A DNA stretch of 31,345 nucleotides, taken from positions 1 through 31,345 of IMG/VR virus record IMGVR_UViG_3300025695_001455. One strand, written 5' to 3'. A program made the position numbers and the translations under genes. Shown here piece after piece: positions 30,975 through 31,345 of the stretch. The notes beneath the pieces are model-generated. The model worked only from the letters and a program-made list of their open reading frames with translations, made no database searches and had not been told where the DNA came from. Each line of letters opens with the position of its first letter. Position 1 is the stretch's first letter. This DNA comes from a virus.

Positions 30975-31244
30975 TTAGATTAAACCTGCTGAATAATCTG
31001 CAATAATCTTCTCTAGTTGTGGTAGGCAATCTTTAGCACCTCTACCCTTTAAGCCGTAATACTTTTTAATCTGTGTAAACTTAATCCCTCTAAAAGTCAT
31101 ACCTCTAGACATTACTGATAGGTTGAACTTGTGTGTTGCTAGTTGATAACCGAAATAATCCACATCATTCCCACTTGCGTGTACTGATGGTGTTTGTAAT
31201 TCTCCGTTTCTCACTGACTCTAATGCTTTCTCAAAATCTGTCAT
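30975..31244 (-). CDS. Hypothetical protein, 89 aa, early type
   Basis: The family is not recognised. The protein begins MTDFEKALESVRNGELQTPS; the middle (VDYFGYQLATHKFNLSVMSRG) and the basic KFTQIKKYYGLKGRGAKDCL suggest a small compact fold, perhaps nucleic-acid binding. It has its own host-type promoter and terminator, the same arrangement as the gene at 30041. Confidence 0.6.
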   Translation of the reverse strand: MTDFEKALESVRNGELQTPSVHASGNDVDYFGYQLATHKFNLSVMSRGMTFRGIKFTQIKKYYGLKGRGAKDCLPQLEKIIADYSAGLI

Positions 31245-31279
31245 AATTTGTTTTTTTTATATGTGATTAATAACTGATA

Positions 31280-31311
31280 CGAATATAGTTGTTTAAAAAT
31301 TACTAGCCAAA
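31280..31311 (-). promoter_or_regulatory. Bacteroidota-type promoter of the 89-aa gene
   Basis: On the minus strand TTTG (31308-31311), 20 nt and TATATTCG (31280-31287, one mismatch). The leader GTATCA(A/G)TTATTAATCA that follows is nearly the same as that of the promoter at 30719. Confidence 0.7.
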
Positions 31312-31345
31312 CTTTTTTACTAATTATTTCAATAGGAAAGTTTAA

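Overview
The window looks like part of the genome of a large, AT-rich tailed phage (T4-like myovirus grade) that infects a member of the Bacteroidota. The phage call rests on two repeat-rich tail-fibre genes, an amidase endolysin, a T4 gp1-like deoxynucleotide monophosphate kinase, and a set of proteins with a shared N-terminal peptide that resembles T4 capsid-targeting sequences. The host call rests on at least eight matches to the Bacteroidota vegetative promoter (TTTG, 19-20 nt, TAnnTTTG), most of them perfect.

Layout. 1-1862 (-): 5' part of a collagen-like fibre gene that runs off the window. 1926-4430 (-): ClpC-like unfoldase. 4484-6860 (+): small genes including a KTSC protein, a 2OG-Fe(II) oxygenase and a nucleotidyltransferase. 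6923-7866 (+): a probable head-core protein split by a frameshift at A10. 7918-8815 (+): dNMP kinase and a small gene. 8805-10647 (-): cupin-like protein and a two-ParB-module protein. 10727-12284: small genes on both strands, one with a further ParB-like motif. 12341-13744 (+): UvrD-like helicase. 13798-14433 (-): coiled-coil protein. 14508-17287 (+): endolysin, small genes and a DUF2827 glycosyltransferase-like gene. 17399-20431 (-): a second, coiled-coil fibre and a J-domain protein. 20512-26852: a cluster of putative internal head proteins on both strands, ending in a multidomain protein (GNAT, zinc ribbon, ParB-like, DUF5872-like, Nudix). 26855-29592 (+): glycosyltransferase-like gene, GIY-YIG (T5orf172) protein, cytidylyltransferase and small genes. 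29593-30040: gene-free repeats. 30041-31244 (-): two unknown genes driven by host-type promoters, one of them by three tandem copies.

How the parts fit together. Two promoter classes are visible. A TATTTATA octamer, in that sense-strand orientation, lies just upstream of most fibre, chaperone and putative head genes; it is the reverse complement of the T4 late octamer and I infer that it is this phage's late promoter. Host-type promoters serve the dNMP kinase, the helicase, the GIY-YIG gene and the right-end genes, which I infer are early. Putative head proteins share the pattern (L/I)xEE..I..MMG(I/L)xE, and the same (L/I)-x-E tripeptide falls between domains of the large proteins. This suggests that a T4 gp21-like protease (not in this window) cuts them and that enzymes are packaged in the capsid as polyprotein cargo. 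All function calls come from reading motifs; no database search was run.
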